A DNA stretch of 7,441 nt from Anaerolineae bacterium (GTDB lineage Bacteria; Chloroflexota; Anaerolineae; B4-G1). How positions within the stretch are numbered: the stretch's first letter is position 1; every line of letters begins with the position of its first letter. The notes under the pieces were generated by a model. That model saw only the letters and a program-made list of their open reading frames with translations, did no database searches and was not told the origin of the DNA. The stretch is from assembly GCA_030620125.1 (NCBI GenBank), contig JAUXFI010000103.1, forward strand, positions 1 to 7,441. Reading direction: 5' to 3'. Of this stretch, positions 5,931 through 7,441 are shown one piece after another. Both the position numbers and the translations under genes were made by a program.

Positions 5931-6788
5931 ATGCCCCTGATCGCCTACCTGGAGGTCACCAAGCCGCCCTCTGTCTTTTTGCTGACCTTTACCGCCGTTG
6001 GCGCGATGGTCGTTGCTGCGGGCGGTCAGCCGATTTCAGCAGGCTGCTTTTTGCGTGCCGTGGTCGCCGTCGCGCTCGGCTGTGCGGGGGCCAACACTCT
6101 CACCTGCTACATTGACCGGGATATTGACCCGTTGATGGAGCGCACACGGCGGCGGCCCCTGCCAACCCGACGCATCTACCCGCCACAGCGGGCGCTTTGC
6201 TGGGGGCTATTCCTTTCGGCCCTATCGCTGCTGTTGGCCTGGCTCATCAACCCGCTCTCGTGCTTCTGGGGGCTGGTGGGCCTGCTGGATAACGTCCTGG
6301 TCTATAGCCTGCTGGTCAAGCGGCGCAGCCCGCTCAACGTCATCCTGGGTGGCTTTAGCGGCGGCGTGCCGGTGCTCTACGGCTGGGCTGTCGTCCGCAA
6401 CCAGGTCGCGCTCACGCCGCTGCTCATCGCCGCGCTGGTCGTGCTCTGGATCCCTAATCACATCTGGAACCTGGCTATCTTTCACACCGAGGACTACCAG
6501 CGGGTCAAGGTCCCTATGCTGCCGGCCGTCTACTCCTTCGAGAAGACGGTGCGCTGCATCGTCGCCACGGTGCTGCTGATGTTCGGCTGCTCCATCGCCC
6601 TGTATTTCGCAGGCGGCTTCGGCTGGCTGTATCTCGCGGCGGCGCTGGCGCTGGGCGCGGCAGTCGTCGCCGGGAACCTGTGGCTCATCTTTCGGCCCTC
6701 GCGGGAACTGGCCTGGCGGCTCTACAAACTGTCCAGTCCATACCTGTTCCTGCTCTTTGCGGCGATGATGCTGGATGTGCTCGCGTGA
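5931..6788 (+). CDS. ctaB: CtaB-like heme prenyltransferase (UbiA superfamily)
   Basis: 285 residues from the ATG at 5931, which has AGGGAG 8 bp upstream. A GTG at 5886, overlapping the previous stop as GTGA, would add 15 residues and couple translation, and cannot be excluded. Membrane segments run through the whole protein. The first UbiA motif is NTLTCYIDRDIDPLMERTRR (55-74), followed by RPLP; the second is HTEDYQRVKVPMLP (185-198), preceded by LWIPNHIWNLAIF. KRRSPLNVILGGFSGGVPVLYGW (130-152) also fits protoheme IX farnesyltransferases better than quinone-pathway UbiA enzymes. Heme O synthase attaches a farnesyl chain to heme b, normally for terminal oxidases. No oxidase gene is visible here, and the position directly behind a cytochrome b gene is odd. 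A changed substrate is possible. Confidence 0.85.
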   Translation: MPLIAYLEVTKPPSVFLLTFTAVGAMVVAAGGQPISAGCFLRAVVAVALGCAGANTLTCYIDRDIDPLMERTRRRPLPTRRIYPPQRALCWGLFLSALSLLLAWLINPLSCFWGLVGLLDNVLVYSLLVKRRSPLNVILGGFSGGVPVLYGWAVVRNQVALTPLLIAALVVLWIPNHIWNLAIFHTEDYQRVKVPMLPAVYSFEKTVRCIVATVLLMFGCSIALYFAGGFGWLYLAAALALGAAVVAGNLWLIFRPSRELAWRLYKLSSPYLFLLFAAMMLDVLA

Positions 6789-6825
6789 AATGTATACACA
6801 ACGACCTGAAAGGGAGCAATAACCA

Positions 6826-7441
6826 ATGAAACTCTACCGTCTCGAAACCGTACCCTGGCAAGATTCCCAGCTTTTCTACCACTCCCTGCCCCGCGTAGAC
6901 CGCGAAGGGGTGATCCTCTGCCCACCCGCCCCAACCTACGTCTGCACCGGCTACTTCCAGGACGTGGAGCAGGAAGTGGACGTGGAATTCTGCCGCCAGC
7001 AAGACATTCCCATCTTCCGGCGGGAGGTGGGCGGTGGCGCGACCTATCTGGATGGCGAGCAGCTTTTTTTCCAATTGATCATCCACCGCGACAACCCGCT
7101 CGTTCCTGCTGGCAAAATCGCCTTCTACCGCCAGTTCCTGCAAGCGCCCATTGAGGCTTACCGCGCGTTGGGCATCCCGGCCGAGTACCGCGAGGTCAAC
7201 GACATCGTCGCCAACCAGCGCAAGGTCTCTGGCTGCGGGGCAGGGGAGATCGGCGACTACTACGTCCTCGTCGGCAACCTGATCGTGGACTTTGACTACG
7301 AGATGATGGCCCGTGTGCTAAAGGTGCCCGATGCCAAGTTCCGCGACAAGATTTACAAGACGATCTATGAAAACCTCTCGACCATCAAGCGGGAGATCGA
7401 GCCTGTCCCGTCGCGGGAAGAGTTATGGTCGTTGATGGTCA
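6826..7441 (+). CDS. Lipoate-protein ligase, partial (LplA/sLpl type)
   Basis: 205 complete codons are present and the gene runs off the right edge. The ATG at 6826 has GGGAG 9 bp upstream and lies 37 bp after the CtaB-like gene. The lipoate/biotin ligase fold is shown by RREVGGGATYLDGEQLFFQL (68-87), corresponding to the RRxSGGGAVYHD motif of LplA, and by NDIVANQRKVSGCG, whose Lys in RKVSG matches the lipoyl-adenylate-binding Lys133 of E. coli LplA. The first motif has Val for Ser and LDGEQLFFQ for the usual HDLGN. Such ligases load lipoate or octanoate onto a carrier lysine. With a GcvH-like protein four genes upstream, a dedicated ligase (sLpl-like) for that carrier is the best inference. 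A general LplA cannot be excluded from a partial sequence. Confidence 0.88.
   Translation, partial: MKLYRLETVPWQDSQLFYHSLPRVDREGVILCPPAPTYVCTGYFQDVEQEVDVEFCRQQDIPIFRREVGGGATYLDGEQLFFQLIIHRDNPLVPAGKIAFYRQFLQAPIEAYRALGIPAEYREVNDIVANQRKVSGCGAGEIGDYYVLVGNLIVDFDYEMMARVLKVPDAKFRDKIYKTIYENLSTIKREIEPVPSREELWSLMV

Noticed and set aside
6791..6798. TGTATACA palindrome between ctaB and the lipoate ligase gene
   Set aside because: An 8-bp palindrome is expected by chance at this scale and no promoter elements accompany it.

Overview
The window looks like a chromosomal segment from a bacterium with moderately high GC. Most genes have strong GGAGG-type ribosome binding sites and the promoters look like ordinary sigma-70 promoters. 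I infer Chloroflexota (Anaerolineae-like), mainly from two left-hand proteins whose N-terminal Gly/His-rich signature (ETH-x-G-x-V-x-G-x-VHTG-x-GDI) I associate with that phylum. No marker gene here proves the phylum.

Left part (1-2412, minus strand): a tightly packed operon of three genes read right to left. The first is a helical protein with the N-terminal signature. It overlaps by 4 bp a single-pass membrane protein with a small helical cytoplasmic domain and three external beta-rich repeats. The third gene, cut by the left edge, again begins with the signature. No enzyme is recognisable. The layout resembles modular signalling or conflict-type systems, but the function is unknown.

Centre (2413-3045): divergent promoters with overlapping -35 boxes drive the left operon and rpsT (ribosomal protein S20, TTG start). 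A good intrinsic terminator follows rpsT, then a 130-bp spacer with inverted arrays of degenerate heptamers.

Right part (3046-7441, plus strand): the most interesting block. It encodes (1) a GcvH-like lipoyl carrier protein; (2) after a 344-bp spacer, a NarI/HdrE-like membrane b-type cytochrome; (3) overlapping it, an HdrD-like protein with two [4Fe-4S] motifs and two complete CCG domains; (4) a CtaB-like heme prenyltransferase; and (5) the start of a lipoate-protein ligase, cut by the right edge. Together they suggest a lipoyl carrier, its dedicated ligase, and a membrane complex that could move electrons between a lipoyl-bound dithiol and the quinone pool. The nearest described relative is the sHdr-LbpA sulfur-oxidation system. 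Here, however, the redox partner is a membrane HdrDE-type pair rather than the soluble multi-subunit sHdr complex, so this may be an undescribed variant.

The 344-bp spacer between the lipoyl carrier and the cytochrome holds no gene. It contains two long hairpins. One of them (3605-3736) has terminal inverted repeats and is flanked by a perfect 8-bp direct repeat, which is the signature of a small non-autonomous mobile element (MITE).
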